This document shows positions 1-5,816 of a stretch of DNA of 10,167 nt, one piece after another. How positions within the stretch are numbered: the first letter of the stretch is position 1; every line of letters starts with the position of its first letter. Source of the DNA: an uncultured Erysipelotrichaceae bacterium (GTDB taxonomy: Bacteria > Bacillota_I > Bacilli_A > RFN20 > CAG-826); the NCBI GenBank assembly GCA_947303755.1, contig CAMYZF010000041.1, positions 1 through 10,167 of the forward strand, in the 5' to 3' direction. A program made the translations under genes and the position numbers. The notes under the pieces were generated by a model. The model saw only the letters and a program-made list of their open reading frames with translations, did no database searches and was not told the origin of the DNA.

Positions 1-67
1 TACGGGATTCGAACCCATGAATGTATGCGTGAAAGGCATATGAGTTAAGCCACTTCTCCAACGGGCC
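1..67 (-). tRNA. trnE: tRNA-Glu (anticodon UUC), 3' end cut by the window edge
   Basis: Read on the minus strand, position 67 is the first base of a 7-nt acceptor strand (GGCCCGT). The anticodon stem TATGC/GCATA encloses the loop CTTTCAC, giving anticodon TTC, which decodes Glu. The T arm is recognisable by GGTTCGAATCC. The window begins at the first base of the 3' acceptor strand (the A that pairs with U7), so about seven acceptor/discriminator bases and any CCA lie outside. Only 6 nt separate it from the tRNA-Asn gene, so the two are almost certainly co-transcribed. Confidence 0.93.
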
Positions 68-73
68 ATTTAG

Positions 74-150
74 TGGCGCCCTCTGTAGGACTCGAACCTA
101 CGACCTACTGATTAACAGTCAGCCGCTCTAACCAACTGAGCTAAGAAGGC
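74..150 (-). tRNA. trnN: tRNA-Asn (anticodon GUU), CCA encoded
   Basis: The complete cloverleaf reads on the minus strand from 150. Acceptor GCCTTCT pairs with AGAGGGC (one G-T pair), the D arm is AGCTCAGTTGGTTAGAGC, the anticodon stem GCTGA/TCAGT holds loop CTGTTAA (anticodon GTT, Asn), and the T arm contains GGTTCGAGTCC. The discriminator base is G and the CCA end is encoded at 76-74, as is usual in Firmicutes. It is the first gene of a tRNA-Asn/tRNA-Glu pair. Confidence 0.96.
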
Positions 151-162
151 TTAGCGCAATAA

Positions 163-191
163 ATGTTATCAAATACAATCAGTAAAAACAA
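163..191 (-). promoter_or_regulatory. candidate promoter of the tRNA-Asn/tRNA-Glu unit
   Basis: On the minus strand a TTGTTT box (191-186) is followed after 17 bp by TAACAT (168-163). Transcription would start near 157, about 6 nt before the mature tRNA-Asn 5' end, which is a normal arrangement for tRNA genes. Both boxes are weak matches (3/6 and 4/6). Read-through from acpP remains possible because no terminator is visible between acpP and the tRNAs. Confidence 0.3.
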
Positions 192-203
192 TAACAATTA
201 ATA

Positions 204-428
204 TTATTTTAATTGAGCGGAAATTGCGCCTAATAAATCTCCGACAGTTACAAGATTTGACATATCGACATCATCGAAGTGAACATCGTATTCCTCTTCA
301 AGTTTAAGAAGCAATTCAACGACATCTAAGCTGTCTAAACCAAGCTCAGTTAATTTCATTTCTTCGGAAACAGAATCTTTATGAGCAACTTCTGCTAAAC
401 GTTGTTTAATTTCTTCGATTTTATTCAT
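204..428 (-). CDS. acpP: acyl carrier protein
   Basis: This 74-aa acidic protein carries growing acyl chains on a 4'-phosphopantetheine arm during fatty acid and phospholipid synthesis in the cytosol. The hallmark D-S-L motif is present (ELGLDSLDVVELL), with Ser33 as the attachment site, followed by the usual acidic helix II and a third helix ending near residue 70. Length and motif spacing are normal for AcpP. The ATG at 428 is preceded by AAGGA about 10 nt upstream. It lies alone, without fab or plsX genes, between the pilus-like operon and two tRNA genes, and probably has its own promoter. Ends with TAA. Confidence 0.96.
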   Translation of the reverse strand: MNKIEEIKQRLAEVAHKDSVSEEMKLTELGLDSLDVVELLLKLEEEYDVHFDDVDMSNLVTVGDLLGAISAQLK

Positions 429-453
429 AATCCAACCATCCTTGTCGCTAGAT

Positions 454-481
454 AGTTTAACACTTTTTAATATGGCTTCAA
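454..481 (-). promoter_or_regulatory. candidate acpP promoter
   Basis: On the minus strand TTGAAG (481-476) is followed after 16 bp by TAAACT (459-454). Each matches the sigma-A consensus at four of six positions. The predicted transcription start near 447 gives a leader of about 19 nt that includes the SD site of acpP. It lies downstream of the hairpin at 520-541, as expected for an independently transcribed gene. Confidence 0.42.
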
Positions 482-519
482 ATCTCTTCTCAAAATCACC
501 CTAGAGACAAGATGATTTC

Positions 520-545
520 AAGAAGGGATTCTCCCCTTCTTTTTT
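520..545. terminator. 8-bp hairpin between the pilus-like operon and acpP
   Basis: AAGAAGGG (520-527) pairs perfectly with CCCTTCTT (534-541) around a 6-nt loop. It lies just after the last gene of the minus-strand Tad-like operon, so ending that operon is its likely job. However, the T-run (540-545, then more T/C) is on the plus strand. On the minus strand the stem is followed by GAAATC, a poor U-tract. The hairpin is seen directly; its working direction is uncertain. Confidence 0.55.
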
Positions 546-550
546 CTTCT

Positions 551-739
551 TTAGTAATGATATGAAATATCTTGATTTGCTAGACCACTTGGCATGTAGT
601 TGGTGGCAATCGCATTTTCCATCTGTTCTTGAACAGTTTCAGCAGATCCTTTGAAGGTTGAGATCAAAATACCTGCGACTGCACCAAAAACGGCGATGAC
701 GAGAAGAATTCCAAGTAATTGTCCTTTAATTTCTCCCAT
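551..739 (-). CDS. Flp-pilin-like small membrane protein (last gene of Tad-like operon)
   Basis: This 62-aa protein has a short N-terminus (MGEIKG), one long hydrophobic helix at about residues 8-29 rich in Gly, Ala, Ile and Leu, and a polar tail. That layout matches Flp/type IVb pilins, the structural subunits of Tad pili. Its place directly after the TadC and TadE-like genes supports this. The ATG at 739 follows a good SD (AAGGAG, 5 nt spacing) in the only true gap of the operon (16 bp), fitting a strongly translated subunit. Oddly, the Flp cleavage motif (G followed by an E-Y pair at +5/+6) is not visible, so processing by a TadV-type peptidase is doubtful. It could instead be a small accessory membrane protein. 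Confidence 0.6.
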   Translation of the reverse strand: MGEIKGQLLGILLVIAVFGAVAGILISTFKGSAETVQEQMENAIATNYMPSGLANQDISYHY

Positions 740-755
740 ACTAACTCCTTTCTAT

Positions 756-1097
756 CTAAGAATAGTAACCAATCACCACAGAACGGATGATGGTTATTTC
801 CATAGGTTTATTAGACATCACCCATGGGTTATATTCGCGGCTGATTTTGAATTCGTAAACCGAACCAAGCATAGGCGTCTCATCTCCGATCGCCTCAATC
901 ACTCCACCACTTTGGTTGTAAACGTAGTTTGTAATTTCCTCGTCTATTCCTCCGCGAGTGGAAATAAGATTTGCAGCCGTAACACTCACTGCATCTAGAT
1001 TTGTGTATATCATTTGAACGGATATTAAATCCGCTGCAAAAATAAAAAGCTGAGCAACAAATAATAAAGATAAAATTAATCCTGCTTTATAAGCCAT
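756..1097 (-). CDS. TadE-like pseudopilin
   Basis: A 113-aa protein with one N-terminal membrane helix (about residues 5-28) and a small extracytoplasmic domain. TadE/TadF proteins are minor pilins or pseudopilins of Tad systems and have this shape. The sequence after the helix (IYTNLDAVSVTAANLIS, residues 30-46) resembles the amphipathic extension of TadE-like proteins. The start at 1097 lies inside the end of the upstream tadC gene (11-nt overlap), with a GGAGAG SD about 7 nt before the ATG. No cysteines occur, and no canonical prepilin cleavage site is seen. The assignment rests on layout and operon position, so TadF or another pseudopilin is equally possible. Confidence 0.6.
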   Translation of the reverse strand: MAYKAGLILSLLFVAQLFIFAADLISVQMIYTNLDAVSVTAANLISTRGGIDEEITNYVYNQSGGVIEAIGDETPMLGSVYEFKISREYNPWVMSNKPMEITIIRSVVIGYYS

Positions 1098-1755
1098 GCA
1101 TCATCTCTCCTAATATTGAAATAATTCCCATGGTCACCAAAGTGATCAAATATGCAGATCCGATTAAAGCGGATACGGTGAGATTTGCTAAACCTTTATC
1201 TTTCGCGTTCAATCTTTCTTTTTGAAGTGTTTCCGAAAATTTATCATAGATAAGTTCGAATTGAACAAGATGATTTGAATCAGAACCATCATCGATAATT
1301 TGATAGACTGATACCATCATTTCTTCCACTAAAAGATTGTTGAACTCTTTAGCAAAGCGAATAAATGGTTCTACGCTTTTATCTTCATCGATTTCATCTA
1401 CGAGTTTTTGTAGCATCTCCCTTAAAGAAGCGTTTGCGAAATTAATCATTTCTTTTAAAGCAACATAAACATTGAAACCATTCTTGAGATAGATTCTAAA
1501 AAATGCGAAGAGATTGACGAATTCAAGCAAATCATTTTGCCTTCTTTTATCTTCAATGCCTTTGTAGCGGCTAACATAGAAGAAAGTAAAACCAAGAAGA
1601 GTAACTCCCATAATCGCGAATAAAAACCACATCTTGCTTAGTAAAGCCGCGACAGTAAAACCAATCGCCAAAGCTAAGACAATAATGATGTAACGAATCA
1701 ATTCTTTCTTGAAAGAAATATTTAGTCTAATCAATCGTTCTTTAAGTCTATTCAT
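1087..1755 (-). CDS. tadC: TadC-type inner-membrane platform protein (T2SSF family)
   Basis: A 222-aa membrane protein of the GspF/TadC kind, which forms the inner-membrane platform acted on by the secretion ATPase. Two membrane segments lie at about residues 22-40 and 43-61. A mostly helical cytosolic stretch follows (80-185), including LLEFVNLFAFFRIYLKNG and the charged QKERLNAKDKG near 178-188, where T2SSF proteins have their conserved charged segment. A long hydrophobic segment at 190-216 ends the protein. At 222 aa it is shorter than typical TadC (about 300 aa). It overlaps tadB by 8 nt and has a very strong SD (AAGGAGG, 9 nt before the ATG). It is the second of two paralogous platform genes. 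Confidence 0.75.
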   Translation of the reverse strand: MNRLKERLIRLNISFKKELIRYIIIVLALAIGFTVAALLSKMWFLFAIMGVTLLGFTFFYVSRYKGIEDKRRQNDLLEFVNLFAFFRIYLKNGFNVYVALKEMINFANASLREMLQKLVDEIDEDKSVEPFIRFAKEFNNLLVEEMMVSVYQIIDDGSDSNHLVQFELIYDKFSETLQKERLNAKDKGLANLTVSALIGSAYLITLVTMGIISILGEMMHGL

Positions 1756-2455
1756 TTATTGTGTCCTCCTTAATTGTTAAAGAAGTGAATTGAAGTAAAA
1801 ACAAATGAGAACTGACCAAAAACAAAAGATAGAAAAGCGTCAGAAACACGACGAAGATTGGAAGCTTTAGCATTTGAAAATAAAAGGATGACAAAGCGAA
1901 TCTAAGAAAGACCACTATCATAAATGATAAAATCCATAAAATAATATATTCGACAAGATGTCTTTTTGATACGGAGGTTGTTTCATTTAAATCCTTTTCA
2001 ACTCTGGTGCATTCTCGAACAAGTCCTTCAGAAATATTTAAGATACTACCTCCTTGTTCTTGATATAAATTGATAATGTTTAGAAACATCTTATACATAC
2101 CAAGGTTAAAGTATTGTCTAAGAAATTTAAGTCTCTCAATGATGGTCATATTTTCAATTTCGTTGGTTTCTTCAAGCATAGCTTTTGGAGCGAGTCTTAA
2201 ACCACTTGCATAAGCTTCATCATAAGAATCTTTAACAGACAAAGAAATCACAAAAGAATTTATAAAGTTATAGCAGGCATGAATCTCTTCAACTCTATAG
2301 ATATATGCTTTAACTTTTTTACGCATATATATGAAATAATATGCAAGATATACTGTTGCTATTATAAGTGGTATATAAAAGAGATTCGTGACTAATAAAC
2401 CACTTAAAGAAATGATAATAATTGAAATAAGAAAAGTGAGATCAATCTTTTTCAT
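1748..2455 (-). CDS. tadB: TadB-type inner-membrane platform protein (T2SSF family)
   Basis: A 235-aa platform protein. Membrane segments lie at about residues 8-22, 26-44, 168-190 and 198-222. The cytosolic part between them ends in YQEQGGSILNISEGL (131-145) and a charged run to residue 165, the typical T2SSF pattern of a Gly-Gly turn followed by a charged helix. It should work with TadC and the TadA ATPase to assemble a pilus. I chose the ATG at 2455 and not the one six codons upstream (2473): 2455 has AAAGAGG 8 nt ahead, while 2473 has no SD and would overlap tadA by 32 nt. With this start the tadA overlap is 14 nt. Ends with TAG. Confidence 0.75.
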   Translation of the reverse strand: MKKIDLTFLISIIIISLSGLLVTNLFYIPLIIATVYLAYYFIYMRKKVKAYIYRVEEIHACYNFINSFVISLSVKDSYDEAYASGLRLAPKAMLEETNEIENMTIIERLKFLRQYFNLGMYKMFLNIINLYQEQGGSILNISEGLVRECTRVEKDLNETTSVSKRHLVEYIILWILSFMIVVFLRFALSSFYFQMLKLPIFVVFLTLFYLLFLVSSHLFLLQFTSLTIKEDTINE

Positions 2456-3413
2456 TTTTGATACCTCTTTCATAGATTAATTGGAATTCTTTGTTTTCAT
2501 TGATGAACGCTATTTTGGAGACATAGCGTTGAACTTTGTTGTTTTTGGATATATTGCGTTCAAGATAAACGTAATAATCTAGGTGCTCATAAATATCGCT
2601 TAAAACATCCTCGGCTTTTTCATCTTGATTAGCCATTTGAACTAAACGAAGTATACGGTGAGGAATGGCTTCAACGCTTCTAGCGTGTAAAGTGGTGATA
2701 ATGGGATGCCCACTCATAACAGCGTTTAAAGCATCGGCCATTTCTTTGCTTCTTGATTCTGCTACCACAATCCAATCAGGATTATTTCTTAAAGCGTTTT
2801 TTATTAATTCTTCAGCATTTCCTTTTGGAATTGTTGGAGATATTTGCCAACTAGTGACGTCTAAATTTTCATTAAAACGGACATAATCTAGCTCTTGAAT
2901 ATTGTCGATAATGATTACTCTTGAAAAATCAGGAAGATGAGAAATCAAATACTTCTGAAGCTCGGTTTTTCCTGAACCAGTTGGCCCTGCAATGACAATT
3001 GATTTATTATGTTTAATCGCGTTTAACAAAATCTCTTTTGCTTTTTTATCCATAAAGCTTTTATCGTCTTCGATATGATTTTTCTTTGAGCCAATTCGAA
3101 TCGCAAAAGAAAAGGTTTTATCATCCCCCACTCGAACTATCGAGGAATGTTGGGCGTTAATCCTATACTTCGAAATTGAAAAATCTAGTGTCGGTGTTGT
3201 ATAAGAAAATTGTCTTTCTGATAAATTGGCGATTTGTCTAACAAAATCAGATGCTTCTTCAGAAGTAATTTTAATATCTGATTTCTTACGACCTAAAAGA
3301 TTATCCATATAAAATATGGACACACCGTTATAAGAGATATCTGTAATAGTCTCGATATCTAATAACGGTTTAAGAAACGAATTTTCAATAAACGCTAATA
3401 ATCTTTCATTCAT
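2442..3413 (-). CDS. tadA: TadA/CpaF-type secretion ATPase (VirB11-like)
   Basis: This 323-aa ATPase should be the hexameric cytosolic motor of the Tad-like machine. The Walker A motif GPTGSGKT is at residues 143-150. The Asp-box position reads IIIDNIQEL (167-175), where relatives usually have an acidic pair. The Walker B region is NPDWIVVAESRS (211-222), with Glu219 as the likely catalytic acid. The His box GHPIITTLHA (235-244) is typical. An N-terminal domain (1-110) precedes the core. At 323 aa it is on the short side for TadA/CpaF. The ATG at 3413 overlaps the preceding gene by 8 nt and has no SD close by, so translation is probably coupled to that gene. The stop is TGA. Confidence 0.88.
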   Translation of the reverse strand: MNERLLAFIENSFLKPLLDIETITDISYNGVSIFYMDNLLGRKKSDIKITSEEASDFVRQIANLSERQFSYTTPTLDFSISKYRINAQHSSIVRVGDDKTFSFAIRIGSKKNHIEDDKSFMDKKAKEILLNAIKHNKSIVIAGPTGSGKTELQKYLISHLPDFSRVIIIDNIQELDYVRFNENLDVTSWQISPTIPKGNAEELIKNALRNNPDWIVVAESRSKEMADALNAVMSGHPIITTLHARSVEAIPHRILRLVQMANQDEKAEDVLSDIYEHLDYYVYLERNISKNNKVQRYVSKIAFINENKEFQLIYERGIKNEKD

Positions 3414-3801
3414 AATTTTGATTGATGTAGAAGATTTTTCCTTTCTTATAATGGAATAAATAATTGATATCGCATTCCAAAGAGATTTTTACTGCGCTGC
3501 AATACTTACTTAAACAAACAGATTCGTCCTCCTCGTTTATGTAGTTGATTTTGGCCTGATAATGAGTCACATACCTCGTAAGATTTTCTTCTAAATAATT
3601 CGCAACATAGGTTTCTAAAACATCTTTTTTAAAGTAAGGCTCCACTATGACATTATTTTCATCGGTTAGAGCAACTGAGCTTTCTAACACTCCTCGATAC
3701 ATCGTTAGAAAAGTGCGATTCACTCCCGAATAGGCGATAGCGCCCATTGAAAAGTTGAATAAAGTTGCAAATATAACTGCGAAGAAAATTAGGTATTCCA
3801 T
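3406..3801 (-). CDS. pseudopilin-like protein with one N-terminal membrane helix
   Basis: A 131-aa protein that begins almost directly with a hydrophobic helix (residues 3-24), followed by a mixed domain with three cysteines (96, 101, 110), two of them in C-x4-C spacing. The shape is that of a TadE/TadG-type minor pilin, but I cannot place it in a family by sequence. It lacks a charged leader and a prepilin cleavage motif. Its ATG shares one base with the stop of the upstream gene (TGATG) and no good SD is seen, so it is probably translated by coupling. It lies between the Cys-rich exported protein and the TadA ATPase, so a role in the same apparatus is likely. Confidence 0.5.
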   Translation of the reverse strand: MEYLIFFAVIFATLFNFSMGAIAYSGVNRTFLTMYRGVLESSVALTDENNVIVEPYFKKDVLETYVANYLEENLTRYVTHYQAKINYINEEDESVCLSKYCSAVKISLECDINYLFHYKKGKIFYINQNYE

Positions 3802-4838
3802 CAGTGTCCAATACTCTTTCCAACACTCATATCAGCTTCAGCATCTCGAGAGTTGAGACAATATTCATAATCTCTGCAATTCCCAAATATTTTACGTCCT
3901 GTATGAACAGTAAACTCATAATGAAAACTCATGAGATTTGCTCCAATATTATCGGCAGCAAGAATGACCAAATATGTCTCTTCTTCTTTTGTAGTTAATG
4001 GGAAATACAAATTATCGGTTTGCGTATAGCCATTAAGTGGTTTGGTAGACATTTCACATGTTAAAGGATCCACATAATAGTCATTAGTTTTTTCAAATAG
4101 ATAAGTTGTAGTAGGTGTTTTAGTAATTTTTAAAGGTAGTTGTACTTTTGTATTGTTTATAACGGATGTACCAAAGTTTGAAAAATGAGTCCCATTTGTA
4201 TCGATATACATCCTAGGGTTTTCGCAAAATAATGGATTACCGCAACCACTATTATAAGAAAATGTAAAATGATTCAAATTAAGAGGTTCACCAGGGTTTA
4301 GATAAATATCACTAACGCAATCTTGAACTTTCAAAGTCTCCTTTACAAATTTCACACCAGTGGCTGGCTTATAAAGACAAATATTATTATTGGACGTCCA
4401 AATTTGATTCTCTTGATTTACATAACAGTTTTTAAATGAGTAATAAGGCATATCAATATTGACTTGGTCAAAGCCATAATCAGATGAGAGTTCAAATATA
4501 AATGAATTTTGTTCATTGAATACTGACGTATAAGCTTGATGATAGGAATATTCTATTGTTTGATATTTTTTAGCTAAGCTAAAAGAAGCTATTTCAGTAT
4601 CTTCTGTAACACTATCAGATATAACAAGAATTCTAAGGGAAGCGGGAGTAGATGGTTTCTCTTTGAAAGAGGCTTTGATTTTAACTCTACTTAAATCACC
4701 GGTTCTTTTTAACGGTTCAAAACTAATGTAATCAATCACTCCTTTATATTTGTAATCTAAATCAGCCGATATGTCTGGCGTGTTTGGGGTAAAAGGAATA
4801 ATCGCGAGAGAAAATAGTAAGACTGGTAACGCACTCAT
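3801..4838 (-). CDS. putative exported Cys-rich protein of unknown function
   Basis: I do not recognise this 345-aa protein. A hydrophobic N-terminus (about residues 3-17) followed by a Pro/Thr/Ser-rich stretch could be a signal sequence or anchor, although it lacks the usual positive charges. The rest looks beta-rich, with many Thr, Ser, Asn and Tyr residues. Eight cysteines (138, 154, 174, 199, 205, 261, 321, 327) all lie in the C-terminal two-thirds and could form four disulfides outside the cell. The start at 4838 overlaps the upstream gene by 4 nt (ATGA) and has a GGAGG SD 10 nt ahead. Encoded ahead of the ATPase in the Tad-like operon, it could be a tip adhesin, an assembly factor or a substrate of the machine. 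Confidence 0.55.
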   Translation of the reverse strand: MSALPVLLFSLAIIPFTPNTPDISADLDYKYKGVIDYISFEPLKRTGDLSRVKIKASFKEKPSTPASLRILVISDSVTEDTEIASFSLAKKYQTIEYSYHQAYTSVFNEQNSFIFELSSDYGFDQVNIDMPYYSFKNCYVNQENQIWTSNNNICLYKPATGVKFVKETLKVQDCVSDIYLNPGEPLNLNHFTFSYNSGCGNPLFCENPRMYIDTNGTHFSNFGTSVINNTKVQLPLKITKTPTTTYLFEKTNDYYVDPLTCEMSTKPLNGYTQTDNLYFPLTTKEEETYLVILAADNIGANLMSFHYEFTVHTGRKIFGNCRDYEYCLNSRDAEADMSVGKSIGH

Positions 4839-5164
4839 AGATTAAAAGCCTCCGTAAATGCTTTGATCGCAAAATAACGATCACGGTAATAAGTGGATTT
4901 AGAATAATGCTTTGTCCACCACAATTCGTTATGCTTACCTGTAAAAAATTCATTAACAAGCAAATCGCGATATTTCTTATCTAATTTTGCTAAAGTAGTT
5001 TTAACGCTCGCGACATAATGCGCAGCTACGTTAAGTTGTTTACGCGCTCCTGAAGAAAAGGCAATCTTAAGCCTAGGATGTTTTAGATAGTCCAAATAAC
5101 GAACTGAAACCTTTAGCATTTCTTCATATCTAGTTAAGGAATTGTCTTTTGAATTTCTGCCCAT
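4835..5164 (-). CDS. small protein with helix-turn-helix-like C-terminus, first gene of Tad-like operon
   Basis: A 109-aa basic, all-helical, soluble protein. Residues 61-104 read like a sigma-region-4 or phage ArpU-type helix-turn-helix: a helix with YRDLLVNEFF, then LWWTKHYSKSTYYRDRY as turn and recognition helix, then a final helix. Small Mollicutes proteins of the kind labelled MG284/MPN403 have, as I remember it, a similar WW...YSKSTYYR ending, but I cannot confirm this. The ATG at 5164 has GAGG 7 nt upstream. The 4-nt ATGA overlap with the exported-protein gene makes it part of the operon. A regulator of the operon is a reasonable guess; DNA binding is inferred from pattern only. Confidence 0.6.
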   Translation of the reverse strand: MGRNSKDNSLTRYEEMLKVSVRYLDYLKHPRLKIAFSSGARKQLNVAAHYVASVKTTLAKLDKKYRDLLVNEFFTGKHNELWWTKHYSKSTYYRDRYFAIKAFTEAFNL

Positions 5165-5181
5165 AGTTTTTCCTCGCCTTC

Positions 5182-5208
5182 ACTATACTTATTACGGGCC
5201 GAATTCAA
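5182..5208 (-). promoter_or_regulatory. candidate promoter of the Tad-like operon
   Basis: On the minus strand TATAGT (5187-5182, 5/6 match to the -10 consensus) is preceded by TTGAAT (5208-5203, 4/6) with a short 15-bp spacer; shifting the -35 by one base gives TTTGAA with a 16-bp spacer. Transcription would start near 5176, leaving a leader of about 12 nt that still contains the GAGG SD of the first gene. The whole 118-bp gap (5165-5282) between the divergent genes is AT-rich, with runs of seven A and seven T. Confidence 0.4.
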
Positions 5209-5270
5209 AAAAAGTTCGAAATTGGTGAATTTTTTTACAAAGAAACATTTTTATATTTGTTAAAAACGAA

Positions 5271-5276
5271 TATAAT
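5271..5276 (+). promoter_or_regulatory. -10 box of a leaderless promoter for the kinase gene
   Basis: A perfect TATAAT lies only 6 bp before the ATG at 5283, so the expected transcription start falls on or next to the A of the start codon. No SD is present upstream. At the -35 position (5248-5253) the sequence is TTTTTA, a poor match. The mRNA is therefore predicted to be leaderless. Confidence 0.5.
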
Positions 5277-5282
5277 AATTCC

Positions 5283-5816
5283 ATGATTATTTTATGTGGC
5301 GCTTCCGCCAGCGGCAAAACTGTTACAGCCTTAGAACTTCAAAAAAAGTATGGTTTAAGTAAGGCAATTACCACCACAACTAGAGAAAAAAGAGTCGGTG
5401 AAGAAAATGGACGTGAATATTTTTTCATTTCCAAAGAAGAATTTAAGAAAAGACTTGCTGAAAACAAGTTTGTTGAATATAGCATCTACAACGATAACTA
5501 TTATGGCTGTGGAGTGGATCAAGTCGCCGATGATAAAGTAGTTGTATTAGATCCAAACGGACTTCATAGCTTTAAAAAACTCAAAAATAAAAACGTCGTC
5601 ACCTTCCTTTTAATCGCGGATGAAAACGTTAGAAGAGAAAGAATGATCTCCCGTGGAGATAAAAAGGAAAATATTAAGCAAAGATTAGATAACGATGTTG
5701 TCGACTTTGCCTTAGACAAAATTGGCGAAGTTGATTTCGTCATCAAAACAGCGGACAAAACTATTGAAGAAACCGCTGATTTAATCTACGACTGTTATAA
5801 AAAGAAAATCGCCTAA
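5283..5816 (+). CDS. guanylate kinase family protein
   Basis: A 177-aa P-loop protein of the guanylate kinase family, which phosphorylates GMP to GDP with ATP in the cytosol. The P-loop GASASGKT is at residues 6-13. The GMP-binding signature follows at about 30-46 (TTTREKRVGEENGREY, with Arg34, Arg37, Glu40 and Tyr46). The N-x-Y-Y-G element is at 72-75 (NYYG), and a lid-like R-RERMISRGDKKENIKQRL segment spans 117-135. Usual Gmk is about 200 aa with a GPSGxGK P-loop, so this is a compact, divergent member. It could be the housekeeping enzyme or a paralogue. The ATG at 5283 has no SD but a TATAAT 6 bp ahead, suggesting leaderless translation. It is the only plus-strand gene in the window. Confidence 0.8.
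   Translation: MIILCGASASGKTVTALELQKKYGLSKAITTTTREKRVGEENGREYFFISKEEFKKRLAENKFVEYSIYNDNYYGCGVDQVADDKVVVLDPNGLHSFKKLKNKNVVTFLLIADENVRRERMISRGDKKENIKQRLDNDVVDFALDKIGEVDFVIKTADKTIEETADLIYDCYKKKIA

Noticed and set aside
651..998. A 115-aa open frame on the plus strand.
   Set aside because: It is antisense to the TadE-like and Flp-like genes, which have good SDs and sensible membrane helices. Its composition is not protein-like and it has no SD.
2456..2473. An upstream ATG at 2473 as the tadB start, adding six residues.
   Set aside because: There is no SD before it and it deepens the overlap with tadA to 32 nt. The ATG at 2455 has AAAGAGG at 8 nt.
4762..4959. A 65-aa minus-strand open frame across the junction of the first two operon genes.
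   Set aside because: It overlaps both genes in another frame. The ATGA junction of the two longer genes explains the region.
5165..5282. A riboswitch or operator in the divergent region because of GAATTC and TTCGAA palindromes beside A and T runs.
   Set aside because: The palindromes are only 6 bp, common by chance in AT-rich DNA, and no longer paired structure is seen. Only the promoter boxes are supported.
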